Assembly: GCA_009668015.1 (NCBI GenBank)
Contig: WJYB01000003.1
Coordinates: forward strand, 186,001-250,000
Source of the DNA: Enterobacteriaceae bacterium RIT714
GTDB taxonomy: Bacteria; Pseudomonadota; Gammaproteobacteria; Enterobacterales; Enterobacteriaceae
Reading direction: 5' to 3'
DNA length: 64,000 bases
This document shows positions 9,041 through 18,054 of the stretch, in pieces. Every line of letters starts with the position of its first letter. The first letter of the stretch is position 1. Below the pieces are notes generated by a model, which worked only from the letters and a program-made list of their open reading frames with translations, ran no database searches and was not told the origin of the DNA. Position numbers and translations under genes: made by a program.

Positions 9041-11059
9041 GTGAGTATTCTAGGTTATTTACAAAAGGTTGGCCGCGCACTGATGGTGCCGGTTGCCACG
9101 CTGCCAGCGGCAGCAATACTAATGGGTGTCGGTTACTGGATTGACCCGGTTAGCTGGGGGGGTGACAACGCCCTTGCGGCGCTGTTTATCAAATCCGGTG
9201 CTGCCATTATCGACAACATGTCTGTACTGTTTGCGATTGGTGTCGCATACGGTATGTCCAAAGATAAAGATGGCGCAGCAGCATTGACCGGTTTTGTGGG
9301 CTTCCTCGTGTTGACCACGCTCTGTTCTCCGGCCGCGGTTGCCATGATCCAGAAGATCCCGGTAGACCAGGTGCCTGCCGCGTTCGGTAAGATCAGTAAC
9401 CAGTTCGTCGGTATCCTTGTCGGTATCATCTCTGCGGAACTGTACAACCGCTTCAGCGGCGTTGAGCTGCCGAAGGCGCTGTCGTTCTTCAGCGGCCGTC
9501 GTCTGGTGCCGATTCTGACCTCCTTTGTCATGATCGCCGTGGCGTTCATTCTGATGTACGTCTGGCCGGTGATCTTCGACGGTCTGGTGAACTTCGGTGA
9601 ACACATCCAGAAACTCGGCTCTGCGGGTGCGGGTATCTATGCATTCTTCAACCGTCTGCTGATTCCGGTCGGCCTGCATCACGCGCTGAACTCTGTGTTC
9701 TGGTTTGACGTTGCGGGTATTAACGATATCCCTAACTTCCTCGGCGGCGCACAGTCCATCGAAGCAGGTAAAGCGGTTGTCGGTATCACCGGTCGTTACC
9801 AGGCGGGCTTCTTCCCGATTATGATGTTCGGTCTGCCGGGTGCAGCGCTGGCCATCTACCACTGCGCACGTCCAGAGAATAAAGCAAAAGTGCTGGGTAT
9901 CATGATGGCGGGCGCATTCGCGGCCTTCTTCACCGGTATCACCGAGCCGCTGGAATTCTCCTTCATGTTCGTGGCTCCGGTTCTGTACGTGATCCACGCA
10001 GTGCTGACCGGTATCTCCGTATTCATCGCCGCATCAATGCACTGGATTGCAGGCTTCGGCTTCAGTGCGGGTCTGGTGGATATGGTGCTTTCTTCCCGTA
10101 ACCCGCTGGCCACTCACTGGTGGATGCTGATCCCTCAGGGTCTGGTGTTCTTCGTTATCTACTATGTGGTGTTCCGTTTCACTATCACCAAATTCAACCT
10201 GATGACTCCGGGTCGCGAACTGGCTGTTGCCGGTAGCGAAGCAGATGGTCAGGACATGAACGTGAGCGGCGACAAAGAGCAGGACGTAGCCGGTCTGGCG
10301 CGTCAGTACATTGCCGCTGTGGGTGGCTCTGCTAACCTCACCGGTATCGACGCGTGTATCACTCGTCTGCGTCTGAACGTGAAAGATTCTTCCCTGGTAA
10401 ACGAAGCACTGGCAAAACGCCTGGGCGCATCTGGTGTGATTCGTCTGAACAAAACCAGCGTGCAGATTATCGTGGGCTTCGTGGCGGAAAAAATCGCTAA
10501 CGCCATGAAAACCACCGGCCCGGTGGCCGCAGCAGAAGCCGCTCCGGTAGCCGCTGCGCCGGTAACCGCAAAACCGCAGGCCGTTCCTAACGCGACCACC
10601 ATCGCCGCGCTGGTCTCTCCAGTCACCGGTGAAGTGGTTGCGCTGGAGCAGGTCCCTGACGAAGCGTTCGCCAGCAAAGCGGTCGGTGACGGCGTAGCAG
10701 TGAAACCAACGGAAAAAACCGTCGTTTCCCCTGCGGCCGGGACTATCGTGAAGATCTTCAACACCAACCACGCGTTCTGCCTGGAAACTGAAAAAGGCGC
10801 GGAGATCGTGGTCCACATGGGCATTGATACTGTTGCTCTGGGTGGCAAAGGCTTCACGCGTCTGGTTGAAGAGGGTGCCGAAGTGGTCGCAGGTCAGCCG
10901 ATTCTGGAAATGGATCTGGATTTCCTCAACGCTAACGCCCGCTCCATGATCAGCCCGGTAGTCTGCAGCAATATCGACGATTTCAGCGGCCTGGTCATTC
11001 AGGCACAGGGTCAGGTTGTTGCAGGTCAGACCCCGCTGTATGAGATTAAAGGCAAGTAA
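9041..11059 (+). CDS. nagE: PTS N-acetylglucosamine transporter subunit IICBA (NagE)
   Basis: Inner-membrane phosphotransferase permease that imports GlcNAc as GlcNAc-6-phosphate. The 672-residue protein has EIIC (about 1-390, with GLPGAALA and GITEPLEF), EIIB (about 420-490, phospho-Cys in DACITRLR), an Ala/Pro-rich linker, and EIIA (about 525-672, catalytic His in VHMGIDTV). GTG start with SD GGGGGAAG. The EIIC half (MSILGYLQKVGRALMVPV) differs clearly from the K-12 type I recall (MNILGFFQRLGRALQL), whereas EIIB and EIIA are close to it. The length exceeds the K-12 protein by about two dozen residues. GlcNAc specificity is inferred from the nag context. Confidence 0.93.
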   Translation: MSILGYLQKVGRALMVPVATLPAAAILMGVGYWIDPVSWGGDNALAALFIKSGAAIIDNMSVLFAIGVAYGMSKDKDGAAALTGFVGFLVLTTLCSPAAVAMIQKIPVDQVPAAFGKISNQFVGILVGIISAELYNRFSGVELPKALSFFSGRRLVPILTSFVMIAVAFILMYVWPVIFDGLVNFGEHIQKLGSAGAGIYAFFNRLLIPVGLHHALNSVFWFDVAGINDIPNFLGGAQSIEAGKAVVGITGRYQAGFFPIMMFGLPGAALAIYHCARPENKAKVLGIMMAGAFAAFFTGITEPLEFSFMFVAPVLYVIHAVLTGISVFIAASMHWIAGFGFSAGLVDMVLSSRNPLATHWWMLIPQGLVFFVIYYVVFRFTITKFNLMTPGRELAVAGSEADGQDMNVSGDKEQDVAGLARQYIAAVGGSANLTGIDACITRLRLNVKDSSLVNEALAKRLGASGVIRLNKTSVQIIVGFVAEKIANAMKTTGPVAAAEAAPVAAAPVTAKPQAVPNATTIAALVSPVTGEVVALEQVPDEAFASKAVGDGVAVKPTEKTVVSPAAGTIVKIFNTNHAFCLETEKGAEIVVHMGIDTVALGGKGFTRLVEEGAEVVAGQPILEMDLDFLNANARSMISPVVCSNIDDFSGLVIQAQGQVVAGQTPLYEIKGK

Positions 11060-11085
11060 TCGCTCCTGAGTAGAGTCAATGCCTT

Positions 11086-11121
11086 AAGCGGCGGGGGATA
11101 ACCTCCGCCGCTTTTTTTTTT
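11086..11121 (+). terminator. Rho-independent terminator of nagE
   Basis: GC-rich stem AGCGGCGG...CCGCCGCT followed by ten T residues, about 30 bp after the nagE stop. Confidence 0.9.
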
Positions 11122-11240
11122 GCGTCAACTGGTCCCCTATTTCTGGCAAAGTTATTTTTTGCGTAACTAAAGGTTGTCACTACGCCTGGCTTATAAGATC
11201 ATATGCCGTTATACGTTGTTTACGCTTTGAGGAACCCACG

Positions 11241-12908
11241 ATGAGTGAGGCTGAAGCCCGCCCGAGTAACTTTATTCGCCAGATCATTGATGAAGATTTG
11301 GCCAGTGGTAAGCACACCACAGTTCATACCCGTTTCCCGCCGGAGCCAAATGGCTACCTGCATATCGGTCACGCGAAATCTATCTGCCTGAACTTCGGCA
11401 TCGCGCAAGATTACCAGGGCCAGTGCAACCTGCGTTTCGATGACACCAACCCGGTGAAAGAAGACATCGAATACGTTGAGTCGATTAAGAACGACGTGCA
11501 ATGGTTAGGCTTCAGCTGGTCTGGCGATATTTGCTACTCATCGGATTATTTCGACAAGCTGCATGAGTACGCAATTGAGCTGATTAACAAAGGCCTGGCC
11601 TACGTTGATGAGCTGTCTGCCGACGAGATCCGCGAATATCGTGGCTCACTGACTGCGCCGGGTAAAAACAGCCCGTTCCGCGACCGCTCGGTTGCTGAAA
11701 ACCTTGAGCTGTTCGAAAAAATGCGTGCGGGTGGTTTCGAAGAAGGCAAAGCCTGTCTGCGTGCCAAAATCGACATGGCGTCGCCGTTTATCGTGATGCG
11801 CGATCCGGTGCTGTACCGCATCAAATTTGCGGAACACCACCAGACGGGCAACAAGTGGTGCATCTACCCGATGTACGACTTCACCCACTGCATCAGCGAT
11901 GCGCTGGAAGGCATTACGCACTCCCTGTGTACGCTGGAATTCCAGGACAACCGTCGTCTGTACGACTGGGTGCTGGATAACATCACCATTCCTGTACATC
12001 CGCGTCAGTACGAGTTCTCTCGACTGAATCTGGAGTACACCGTGATGTCCAAGCGTAAGCTGAACCTGCTGGTCACTGACAAGCACGTTGAGGGCTGGGA
12101 TGACCCACGCATGCCGACCATCTCCGGTCTGCGTCGTCGTGGTTACACCGCCGCGTCTATTCGCGAGTTCATCAAACGTATCGGCGTGACCAAACAGGAC
12201 AACACCATCGAGATGGCCTCGCTGGAATCGTGCATTCGCGAAGATCTGAACGAAAATGCCCCGCGCGCAATGGCGGTTATCGATCCGGTAAAACTGGTTA
12301 TCGAAAACTATCCGCAAGGTGAAAGCGAGCAGGTCACTATGCCTAACCATCCGAACAAACCGGAAATGGGCAGCCGTGAAGTACCGTTTAGCGCGGAGAT
12401 CTGGATCGACCGTGCTGACTTCCGCGAAGAGGCGAACAAGCAGTACAAGCGTCTGGTGCTGGGCAAAGAAGTACGTCTGCGCAACGCGTATGTGATTAAA
12501 GCTGAACGTGTCGAAAAAGACGCCGAAGGCAATATCACCACCATTTTCTGCAGCTACGATGCCGACACGCTGAGTAAAGACCCAGCCGATGGCCGCAAAG
12601 TGAAGGGGGTTATTCACTGGGTGAGCGCAGCACACGCGCTGCCGGTTGAAATCCGTCTCTACGATCGTCTGTTCAGCGTACCGAATCCTGGCGCTGCCGA
12701 TGATTTCCTGGCGACCATCAATCAGGAATCGCTGGTGATCAAACAGGGCTACGCCGAACCGTCCCTGAAAAACGCTGAAACCGGTAAAGCGTACCAGTTT
12801 GAGCGTGAAGGCTATTTCTGCCTCGACAGCCGTTATGCAACCGCTACCAAACTGGTATTTAACCGTACCGTTGGGCTGCGTGACACATGGGCTAAAACGG
12901 GCGAGTAA
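11241..12908 (+). CDS. glnS: Glutaminyl-tRNA synthetase
   Basis: Class I aminoacyl-tRNA synthetase charging tRNA-Gln. It has 555 residues, the family length. The HIGH motif is in [12 protein letters not shown] (about residues 35-46) and the KMSKS counterpart is VMSKRKLN (about residue 270). The anticodon-binding beta-barrels form the C-terminal third. It is monocistronic, with its own terminator. The tRNA-Gln genes it serves are in the array at 1847-2355. Confidence 0.98.
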   Translation: MSEAEARPSNFIRQIIDEDLASGKHTTVHTRFPPEPNGYLHIGHAKSICLNFGIAQDYQGQCNLRFDDTNPVKEDIEYVESIKNDVQWLGFSWSGDICYSSDYFDKLHEYAIELINKGLAYVDELSADEIREYRGSLTAPGKNSPFRDRSVAENLELFEKMRAGGFEEGKACLRAKIDMASPFIVMRDPVLYRIKFAEHHQTGNKWCIYPMYDFTHCISDALEGITHSLCTLEFQDNRRLYDWVLDNITIPVHPRQYEFSRLNLEYTVMSKRKLNLLVTDKHVEGWDDPRMPTISGLRRRGYTAASIREFIKRIGVTKQDNTIEMASLESCIREDLNENAPRAMAVIDPVKLVIENYPQGESEQVTMPNHPNKPEMGSREVPFSAEIWIDRADFREEANKQYKRLVLGKEVRLRNAYVIKAERVEKDAEGNITTIFCSYDADTLSKDPADGRKVKGVIHWVSAAHALPVEIRLYDRLFSVPNPGAADDFLATINQESLVIKQGYAEPSLKNAETGKAYQFEREGYFCLDSRYATATKLVFNRTVGLRDTWAKTGE

Positions 12909-12927
12909 GCCAGGTCAATGAGAGACA

Positions 12928-12955
12928 AACGCCGCTGCCAGCGGCGTTTTTTTTT
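12928..12955 (+). terminator. Rho-independent terminator of glnS
   Basis: AACGCCGC-TGCCA-GCGGCGTT stem followed by a T-run, about 20 bp after the glnS stop codon. Confidence 0.9.
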
Positions 12956-13022
12956 GCTTATCGATCATGTTGTTACTTTGTTGGGCTATTTCTTCGTAAA
13001 AATAGCGGGTCAAGGAGCTGCT

Positions 13023-13043
13023 ACTTATTTTTTAAAATAAAGT
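13023..13043. promoter_or_regulatory. AT-rich palindrome upstream of chiP, possible NagC site
   Basis: ACTTATTTT-TT-AAAATAAAGT lies in the 440-bp glnS-chiP gap, about 310 bp upstream of the chiP start. NagC is known to repress chiP, and NagC sites are AT-rich with TTATTTT-like arms, but this assignment is only a suggestion. The rest of the gap holds the chiP promoter and a long 5' UTR; I see no gene in it. Confidence 0.3.
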
Positions 13044-13331
13044 TAAGATCGAAAATAAATAAGCGAAATGAAAGCGTGTAAGCGTTATCAATTTATATTA
13101 ATTAATGAATTTAAACGGTTTTTCTCTGCTGAATTCCGCTATCTGCAATATGTTACAAATCACTACCAATTATGTGCACTTCGTCATAATCCTGCATTTT
13201 GCCTGCTAAAAATCATTGATAATTCGCGTCGCGAAAAATAGTCTAAAGACGGTAGTTAATTCGAGGGTATTTCTGACTACCCCTGACCATTTAGGTCTTT
13301 TTAGCTTTTCGCCGTTTAAGGCGTTTTAATT

Positions 13332-13344
13332 CGTCAAAGAGGAA
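13332..13344 (+). promoter_or_regulatory. ChiX small-RNA pairing site in the chiP 5' UTR
   Basis: CGTCAAAGAGGAA spans the chiP Shine-Dalgarno and is perfectly complementary to the ChiX seed (TTCCTCTTTGACG) as known from E. coli and Salmonella. ChiX pairing here blocks chiP translation until chitobiose-operon RNA traps ChiX. Confidence 0.88.
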
Positions 13345-13350
13345 CAATCT

Positions 13351-14748
13351 ATGCGTACGTTCAGTGGCAAACGTAGTGCGCTGGCGCTGGCTGTTGCCGG
13401 TGTGACAGCCATGTCAGGCTTTATGGCTGCTCCGCAGGCTCAGGCGGCAGGATTTATTGATGATTCTACACTCACGGGCGGTATCTATTACTGGCAGCGT
13501 GAACGTGACCGTAAAGACGTCACTGAAGACAAATACAAAACCAACCTTTCTCACTCCACCTGGAACGCCAATCTGGATTTCCAGTCCGGCTATGCCGCCG
13601 ATATGTTCGGTATTGATATTGCGGCCTTTACCGCCATTGAAATGGCTGAAAATGGCGATAGCGCGCACCCGAATGAAATTGCGTTCTCGTCCAGCAATAA
13701 AGCGTATAAAGAAGACTGGTCCGGCGATAAGAGCGGTATTAGCCTGTATAAAGCGGCGGCTAAATTTAAATACGGTCCGGTATGGGCGCGCGGCGGTTAT
13801 ATTCAGCCAACCGGTCAGACGTTATTAGCGCCGCACTGGAGTTTCATGCCGGGTACATATCAAGGGGCAGAAGCCGGAGCTAATTTCGACTACGGCGATG
13901 CAGGCGCGCTGAGCTTCTCCTATATGTGGACCAACGAATATAAAGCGCCGTGGCACATTGAGATGGACAAGTTCTATCAGAACGATAAAAAGACCAAAGT
14001 CGAATATCTGCACTCGCTCGGCGCGAAGTATGACTTCAAAAATGATCTGGTGGTGGAAGCCGCGTTCGGTCAGGCAGAAGGCTATGTCGATCAGTATTTT
14101 GCCAAGGCGAGCTACAAATTTGATATTGTCGGCGGCCCGCTGACCACTAGCTATCAGTTCTACGGCACGCGCGACAAAGTCAGCGATGGCGGCGTGAACG
14201 ATCTGTATGACGGCACCGCCTGGCTGCAAGCCCTGACCTTTGGCTATAAAGTTGGCCAGGTTGATTTACGTCTCGAAGGAACCTACGTCAAGGCGGAAGG
14301 GCAGCAGGGCTACTTCCTGCAGCGTATGACCCCAACGTACGCCTCTTCAAACGGTCGTCTGGATATCTGGTGGGATAACCGCTCTGACTTCAACGCCGAC
14401 GGCGAAAAAGCGCTCTTCTTTGGCGCGATGTATGACCTGAAGAACTGGAATCTGCCAGGCTGGGCGGTTGGGGCATCTTATGCCTACGCCTGGGACGCAA
14501 AACCAGCGGATATGGCCACGCCGGATGCTTACTACGACCCGAACTATCGTCTGAAAGAGTCCTCATATAGCCTCGACGCAGTTTATACCCTGCAGGATGG
14601 CCGCGCGAAGGGCACGATGTTCAAACTGCACTTCACCCAGTACGACAACCACTCCGATATTCCGAGCTACGCGGGCGGTTACGGCAACATCTTCCAGGAT
14701 GAGCGTGACGTGAAATTTATGGTCATCGCACCGTTCACTATCTTCTGA
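13351..14748 (+). CDS. chiP: Chitoporin ChiP (YbfM), outer-membrane chitooligosaccharide porin
   Basis: OprD-family outer-membrane channel for chitobiose and longer chitooligosaccharides. The 465 residues include a signal peptide that likely ends at AQA-AGF near residue 32. After that come alternating hydrophobic/aromatic beta-strands and a C-terminal Phe (FTIF), the usual signal for outer-membrane insertion. The SD AGAGGA overlaps the ChiX target. chiQ follows 50 bp downstream after a hairpin. ChiP feeds the same amino-sugar route as nagE and nagBA nearby. Confidence 0.95.
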   Translation: MRTFSGKRSALALAVAGVTAMSGFMAAPQAQAAGFIDDSTLTGGIYYWQRERDRKDVTEDKYKTNLSHSTWNANLDFQSGYAADMFGIDIAAFTAIEMAENGDSAHPNEIAFSSSNKAYKEDWSGDKSGISLYKAAAKFKYGPVWARGGYIQPTGQTLLAPHWSFMPGTYQGAEAGANFDYGDAGALSFSYMWTNEYKAPWHIEMDKFYQNDKKTKVEYLHSLGAKYDFKNDLVVEAAFGQAEGYVDQYFAKASYKFDIVGGPLTTSYQFYGTRDKVSDGGVNDLYDGTAWLQALTFGYKVGQVDLRLEGTYVKAEGQQGYFLQRMTPTYASSNGRLDIWWDNRSDFNADGEKALFFGAMYDLKNWNLPGWAVGASYAYAWDAKPADMATPDAYYDPNYRLKESSYSLDAVYTLQDGRAKGTMFKLHFTQYDNHSDIPSYAGGYGNIFQDERDVKFMVIAPFTIF

Positions 14749-14756
14749 TAATCACG

Positions 14757-14785
14757 CCGGCGAGGTGTTCCCCCCACCTCGCCGG
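14757..14785 (+). terminator. Perfect 11-bp hairpin between chiP and chiQ
   Basis: CCGGCGAGGTG and its exact complement are separated by a 7-base C-rich loop. No T-run follows, so it is more likely an mRNA-stabilising or processing hairpin than a full terminator. It may lower chiQ expression relative to chiP. Confidence 0.5.
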
Positions 14786-14798
14786 AATGGAGACGGCT

Positions 14799-15131
14799 AT
14801 GCTGAAAAAAATTATCTGTGTGGCGGCGCTGGCGTCGGCACTGGCTGGCTGCGCACAGCCCCAGGCACCTAAAGAAGATTCGCGTCTTAAAGAGGCCTAC
14901 AGCGCCTGTATCAATACCGCCGAAGGCTCGCCAGAGAAGATCGAAGCCTGCCAGAGCGTACTGAATGTGCTGAAAAAAGAGAAAGCGCATGAGCAGTTTG
15001 CGACGCAGGAAAACGTTCGCGTGCTGGATTACCAGGCGTGTATTCAGGCGCGTAAAACGGGTAACGATCAGGAAGTGGCAAAGCGTTGCGACCGCATCTG
15101 GCAGGAGATCCGCAGCAACAACAGCCGGTAA
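14799..15131 (+). CDS. chiQ: Lipoprotein ChiQ (YbfN)
   Basis: Small lipoprotein of unknown biochemical role, co-transcribed with chiP in E. coli. The 110-residue product has a lipoprotein signal peptide ending in the lipobox LAGC with the acylated Cys at residue 18, then a short soluble domain with three further cysteines that could form disulfides in the periplasm. I chose the ATG at 14799 because it has GGAGA upstream and starts directly with the basic signal-peptide N-region; an in-frame ATG at 14787 would only add four residues. Confidence 0.9.
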   Translation: MLKKIICVAALASALAGCAQPQAPKEDSRLKEAYSACINTAEGSPEKIEACQSVLNVLKKEKAHEQFATQENVRVLDYQACIQARKTGNDQEVAKRCDRIWQEIRSNNSR

Positions 15132-15163
15132 CACGTCGCGCCAGATCATTCGCGCTCTAAATT

Positions 15164-15194
15164 GCCCGGAAGCTTCAGCTTACCGGGCTTTTTG
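15164..15194 (+). terminator. Rho-independent terminator of chiPQ
   Basis: GCCCGG...CCGGGC stem followed by TTTTT, about 33 bp after the chiQ stop. Confidence 0.8.
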
Positions 15195-15207
15195 TCTTAT
15201 AACAGGC

Positions 15208-15235
15208 AAAAAAAAGCCAACCATCAGGTTGGCTC
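15208..15235 (-). terminator. Rho-independent terminator of fur
   Basis: On the minus strand AGCCAACC-TGAT-GGTTGGCT is followed by seven T residues, just after the fur stop. Confidence 0.9.
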
Positions 15236-15252
15236 AGAGTATGAAAATGCGA

Positions 15253-15699
15253 TTATTTCGGTTCGTGCGCGTGCTCTTCTTCGCGGCAATCGCCTTCAGC
15301 ACAGTGACCGTAGAGATACAGGCTGTGGTTGGTCAGGCGGATGCCATGGCGCGTGGCAATTTCACGCTGGCGTGCTTCGATAGAGTCGTCGCTAAATTCA
15401 ATCACCTTGCCGCAATCGAGGCAGATAAGGTGATCGTGGTGATGCTGTTGCGTCAGTTCAAAAACGGATTTTCCGCCTTCAAAATTATGACGGGTGACAA
15501 TCCCGGCGTCATCGAACTGGTTCAGGACGCGATAAACGGTCGCCAGTCCAATCTCTTCGCCCATGTCGATCAGACGTTTGTATAAATCTTCCGCACTGAC
15601 ATGATGATTGTCCGGACCTTGCAGTACTTCCAGAATTTTTAAACGAGGAAGCGTAACTTTCAGGCCAGCCTTCTTCAATGCGGTATTGTTGTCAGTCAT
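15253..15699 (-). CDS. fur: Ferric uptake regulator Fur
   Basis: Iron-sensing repressor of siderophore and iron-uptake genes. The 148-residue protein has an N-terminal winged helix (GLKVTLPRLKILEVL...GLATVYRVL). The dimerisation domain has the metal-binding HHHDHLICLDCGKVIEF segment, with the Cys pair of the structural zinc site, and a His-rich tail. ATG at 15699 with SD AGGACAG. A Fur box overlaps its promoter. fldA lies upstream in the same orientation, so some read-through from fldA is possible. Confidence 0.98.
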   Translation of the reverse strand: MTDNNTALKKAGLKVTLPRLKILEVLQGPDNHHVSAEDLYKRLIDMGEEIGLATVYRVLNQFDDAGIVTRHNFEGGKSVFELTQQHHHDHLICLDCGKVIEFSDDSIEARQREIATRHGIRLTNHSLYLYGHCAEGDCREEEHAHEPK

Positions 15700-15762
15700 G
15701 CGGAATCTGTCCTGTTGCTAAACGATTCACTTCAAATAAGAAGTGACAGAAAATGCACTTGG

Positions 15763-15781
15763 GATAATGCGTCTCATTATA
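15763..15781. promoter_or_regulatory. Fur box overlapping the fur promoter
   Basis: GATAATGCGTCTCATTATA matches the 19-bp consensus GATAATGATAATCATTATC at 14 positions. On the minus strand the box covers a TATAAT -10 element, with TTTTCA 17 bp upstream as the likely -35. This implies autoregulation by Fur. Confidence 0.75.
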
Positions 15782-15992
15782 GAACTGCCACGCCTAAATG
15801 AAAACTGCAAGTCTCAAGCAAAGTATGCTTATAAAAACGTGGTATCGCCAACAAACTTGTCTGATGGCGTCCACTTTAACCCGGGGACATTGTACAGGTA
15901 TGGAGATAAAAGTTAAAAATTTGTAGCAATTATTTTAATCGGTTTTATCTATCAATGAGGCGCAACAAATTATGTCACGCCTCAACATTCAG

Positions 15993-16523
15993 TCAGGCGT
16001 TCAGAATGTCATCGAGGTGCAGTTCTTCACGGATCTGCTTAACCCATTTGTCCACACGCTCGGCGGTCAGCTCCGGCTGACGGTCCTCATCAATGGCCAG
16101 ACCGACAAAGTGGTCGTCGTCCGCCAGACCTTTGGACGCTTCGAAATGGTAGCCCGCCGTTGGCCAGTGACCGACGATAACAGCGCCGTGAGGCTCAATA
16201 ATGTCGCGGATGGTGCCAAGTGCATCGCAGAAGTATTCTGCGTAATCTTCCTGGTCGCCGCAGCCGAACAGGGCAACAAGCTTGCCATTGAAGTCGACTT
16301 CTTCCAGCGTTGGGAAGAAATCATCCCAGTCGCACTGCGCTTCGCCGTAGTACCAGGTCGGAATGCCAAGCAGCAGAATATCGTAACCTTCGAGATCCTC
16401 TTTGCTGCTCTTAGCAATGTCATGCACGTCGGCAACGTCTTTACCAAGCTGTTTTTGAATGTTTTTTGCGATGTTTTCGGTATTACCGGTATCGCTGCCG
16501 AAGAAAATGCCGATGATTGCCAT
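15993..16523 (-). CDS. fldA: Flavodoxin 1 (FldA)
   Basis: FMN electron carrier for reductive reactions such as activation of radical-SAM enzymes (including MiaB), biotin synthesis and methionine synthase reactivation. It has 176 residues, as in E. coli. The FMN-phosphate loop is [11 protein letters not shown] at the N-terminus and the isoalloxazine loops are [15 protein letters not shown] and [14 protein letters not shown] chose the ATG at 16523, matching the family start; the frame runs 21 residues further upstream. Confidence 0.97.
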   Translation of the reverse strand: MAIIGIFFGSDTGNTENIAKNIQKQLGKDVADVHDIAKSSKEDLEGYDILLLGIPTWYYGEAQCDWDDFFPTLEEVDFNGKLVALFGCGDQEDYAEYFCDALGTIRDIIEPHGAVIVGHWPTAGYHFEASKGLADDDHFVGLAIDEDRQPELTAERVDKWVKQIREELHLDDILNA

Positions 16524-16680
16524 GAGTAAAATAACCTCTTGAAACTTAATGGTATGGTGGCACGAATTGTCCACGGATAAGGGCAATCATAGCAGAACAG
16601 AGAAGTCAGCGGAAACTGCTATCGGCCCGGACTGCACTCTGTGCTACATGAAAGTGATGAAAGGATGATATTTCAGGCGA

Positions 16681-16968
16681 TCATTGGCTGTTGCGCCATG
16701 CCTGGAGCTGCGCCATCAGCATCTCTTCGATAAGCTCGCTGCGGCTGATCTCACGGGCATCGGCCAGCTCACTTAAGGCATCTGCAGCTTCCGCGTTGAG
16801 TTTTAGCTCGACGCGTTTAAGCCCACGACTTTTGTCGCGTTTAAGCTGATTGCGTTTATTGATACGCAACTGTTCATCACGCGATAGCGGATTGGTTTTA
16901 GGTCGTCCCGGTCGACGTTCAGTCGCGAACAGATCTAATGTCGTGCGGTCCGTTTGTTCTTTGGCCAT
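16681..16968 (-). CDS. ybfE: LexA-regulated protein YbfE (ribbon-helix-helix-like)
   Basis: 95-residue basic protein, orthologous to E. coli YbfE, an SOS-regulon member of unknown function. The N-terminal part is basic and Arg/Lys-rich (GRPKTNPLSRDEQLR). The C-terminal part (VELKLNAEAADALSELADAREISRSELIEEML) has the strand-helix-helix pattern of Arc/MetJ-type DNA-binding proteins. That suggests, but does not prove, a DNA-binding role. It lies between fldA and ybfF on the minus strand. Confidence 0.85.
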   Translation of the reverse strand: MAKEQTDRTTLDLFATERRPGRPKTNPLSRDEQLRINKRNQLKRDKSRGLKRVELKLNAEAADALSELADAREISRSELIEEMLMAQLQAWRNSQ

Positions 16969-17085
16969 GATTCAGAGACTTCGGGGGAAAACAAGCAGCC
17001 CTGCTATTGCCCGGGCGATGAGCGCGACATCATACATCACGGATACCAGCACGCCAACGACTGGAGGCCCGCTGGCAACCAGTCG

Positions 17086-17101
17086 CTGACTTTTTAATCA
17101 A
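17086..17101 (-). promoter_or_regulatory. Possible LexA site upstream of ybfE
   Basis: On the minus strand TTGATTAAAAAGTCAG overlaps the end of ybfF. It resembles the LexA site I recall upstream of E. coli ybfE (CTGATTAAAAACCCAG) but is a poor match to the CTGT-N8-ACAG consensus. Confidence 0.35.
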
Positions 17102-17871
17102 ATTGCGTTATCAGCGAGATAGCGACGAATCGCGCGCAGCACCGCTTCTGGTTTTTCGGCATGTACCCAGTGTCCGGCTCCGGCAATCACATGCGCACGC
17201 GCCTGCGGGAATTGCGCCAGCAGCGTATCGCGATAGGCGTCGGTGACGTACGGTGAATTGCCGCCGCGAATGAACAGAGTAGGGTGCGGCCAGGCCGTGA
17301 CCGGGTCCCAGCCAACGATTTCAGCGTACTGATCCCACAGCACGGGGACGTTAAAACGCCATTCACCGTCGACGAAAGATTTCAGCAGAAACTGAATCAC
17401 CCCTTCTTCATCAAGGTATTCGCGCATGACAGGCGCCGCCTGCTGACGGGTGGCCGCCCCGGCTTCGGTCACGGCGTTGATGGCGGCAAAGATTTCATCG
17501 TGGCGGCGCACGTCATAATCGACAGGCGCGACATCGATCACCACCAGTTTGTCGATACGCTCCGGGGCCAGTGCCGTCAGCGCCATCACCGCTTTGCCAC
17601 CCATTGAATGGCCAATCAGCGTGGCTTTTTCGATACCGTTCGCATCCAGCGTCTCCAGCAGATCTTGCGCCATCGCGCGATAGGTCATTTCAGGGCTTCG
17701 CTCTGAAAGGCCATGGTTACGCATATCCACCTGCAAAATAGAGTGATCGGCAACCAGGTCGCGCGCCAGCACGCCCAGGTTATCGAGGCTGCCAAAAAGA
17801 CCGTGAACCAGTACGATGGGAGAATTATTGTTCGGCGATTGTGCAGATTGCGCTCGGCTATTCAATTTCAT
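17098..17871 (-). CDS. ybfF: Alpha/beta-hydrolase esterase YbfF
   Basis: 257-residue alpha/beta-hydrolase. The E. coli enzyme is an esterase acting on short acyl esters and acyl-CoA, with unclear physiological substrate. The oxyanion motif is LVHGLFGSLDN near residue 22, the nucleophile elbow is GHSMGG (about residue 88), and the catalytic His is in GAGHWVHAEKP near the C-terminus. It is divergent from seqA across a 183-bp promoter region. Confidence 0.92.
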   Translation of the reverse strand: MKLNSRAQSAQSPNNNSPIVLVHGLFGSLDNLGVLARDLVADHSILQVDMRNHGLSERSPEMTYRAMAQDLLETLDANGIEKATLIGHSMGGKAVMALTALAPERIDKLVVIDVAPVDYDVRRHDEIFAAINAVTEAGAATRQQAAPVMREYLDEEGVIQFLLKSFVDGEWRFNVPVLWDQYAEIVGWDPVTAWPHPTLFIRGGNSPYVTDAYRDTLLAQFPQARAHVIAGAGHWVHAEKPEAVLRAIRRYLADNAI

Positions 17872-18054
17872 GGCAAAGTTCTTTTTTTACGTATGTCAGG
17901 TTAGGGTATTATGTTGACCATTCTGCCGCCCGGCTGCAAGGTTCCAGTTTATTCCGACTTTTGCTGCTTCACGGGCATGACCCTATCCGCGGTTGGGATT
18001 AGCCCTTATAATCCCAACGACTTGTATTCAGATAAGATATTGCACTGGATTAAG

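Noticed and set aside
11646-12635. 329-codon open frame on the minus strand opposite glnS
   Set aside because: Antisense shadow of glnS with no domain signature.
15727-15777. 16-codon ORF upstream of fur on the minus strand (MRRIIPSAFSVTSYLK), a candidate uof
   Set aside because: Its ATG lies within the -10 box and Fur box of the probable fur promoter, so the transcript would start inside or after it. It has no Shine-Dalgarno.
17911-18054. 48-codon N-terminal extension of SeqA
   Set aside because: The frame is open, but the extension is not part of SeqA proteins, and the known start at 18055 gives the conserved first residues.
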